Below, piece by piece: positions 63,954 to 64,000 of a stretch of DNA of 64,000 bases; within the stretch, counting starts at the first letter, position 1, and each line of letters begins with the position of its first letter. The stretch lies in contig QIAP01000042.1 in assembly GCA_003225075.1 (NCBI GenBank), forward strand, positions 1 to 64,000, in the 5' to 3' direction. The position numbers and the translations under genes are program-made. Source of the DNA: Acidobacteriota bacterium (GTDB lineage Bacteria; Acidobacteriota; Terriglobia; Terriglobales; Acidobacteriaceae). The notes under the pieces are model-generated. The model searched no databases. It was given only the letters and a program-made list of their open reading frames with translations, and was not told where the DNA came from.

Positions 63954-64000
63954 CTCCGGATTATATGTCTTCCGGAACCTCCGCCTTCCGCTACCATAGC

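Noticed and set aside
1-64000. tRNA genes, integrase sites or a complete insertion sequence
   Set aside because: No cloverleaf T-arm motif with matching acceptor stem, no integrase or transposase frame was seen while reading both strands; small or divergent ones could have been missed.

Overview
The window reads as a chromosomal stretch of a moderately GC-rich Acidobacteriota genome, probably class Terriglobia. Evidence is an acidobacterial-type VWFA protein, a Ser/Thr kinase fused to TPRs, MacB-type permeases without their own ATPase, GT21/HpnI-like glycosyltransferases, a helical repeat domain I associate with Acidobacteria inserted in a molybdoenzyme, and Mo enzymes with Tat signals. I saw no tRNA, rRNA, CRISPR array, prophage or complete insertion sequence. 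The one structural RNA is RNase P RNA (about 38260-38693).

Layout. 0-5 kb (+): a partial gene, dnaJ, an APC permease, an HspR-like MerR regulator and a histone-deacetylase-like hydrolase. 4.7-9 kb (-): a secreted clan GH-A glycosidase with a discoidin-like domain, and a secreted subtilase with a Trp-Gly-Ser repeat tail. 9.4-11.8 kb (+): a membrane HD-GYP/GAF/GGDEF protein. 11.9-16.8 kb (-): a possible envelope redox-repair cluster of a DUF1326-like protein, a secreted protein, a sulfite-oxidase-fold molybdoenzyme with cytochrome b561, an ECF sigma factor with its anti-sigma factor, and an exported MsrA. 17-20 kb (+): a Ser/Thr kinase with TPRs. 20-24.2 kb (-): a three-subunit xanthine-dehydrogenase-type oxidoreductase followed by a translationally coupled small Cys-rich protein. 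24.6-29.9 kb (+): a phosphoesterase lipoprotein, a VWFA protein and a frameshifted hybrid histidine kinase. 29.9-38.1 kb: a GT39-like transferase, two GT21/HpnI-like transferases, an SDR epimerase and two MacB-like permeases. 38.2-42.2 kb: rnpB, a Tat aldo/keto reductase, a sedolisin and a small basic protein.

42.2-63.9 kb is mostly housekeeping on the minus strand: a GT4 transferase, glyA, a GNAT enzyme, an alpha/beta hydrolase, alr, a TonB-like protein, ompH/skp, bamA, a formate-dehydrogenase-like molybdoenzyme, frr, pyrH, tsf, rpsB, rpsI, rplM, an FtsX-type permease with a LolA/LolB-like lipoprotein, then mltG (+), a single-domain response regulator and ruvX.

The genes favour envelope and periplasmic chemistry: BamA/Skp for outer-membrane assembly, several Tat-exported redox enzymes, an exported MsrA beside an ECF sigma pair, secreted hydrolases and lipid or glycan transferases. 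The least-explained signals are the coupled Cys-rich protein, the helical insert in the molybdopterin subunit, the missing cysteines in its FAD subunit, the redox-repair cluster, and several 40-45-nt imperfect palindromes between genes. Product calls come from reading motifs by eye; no database search was run.
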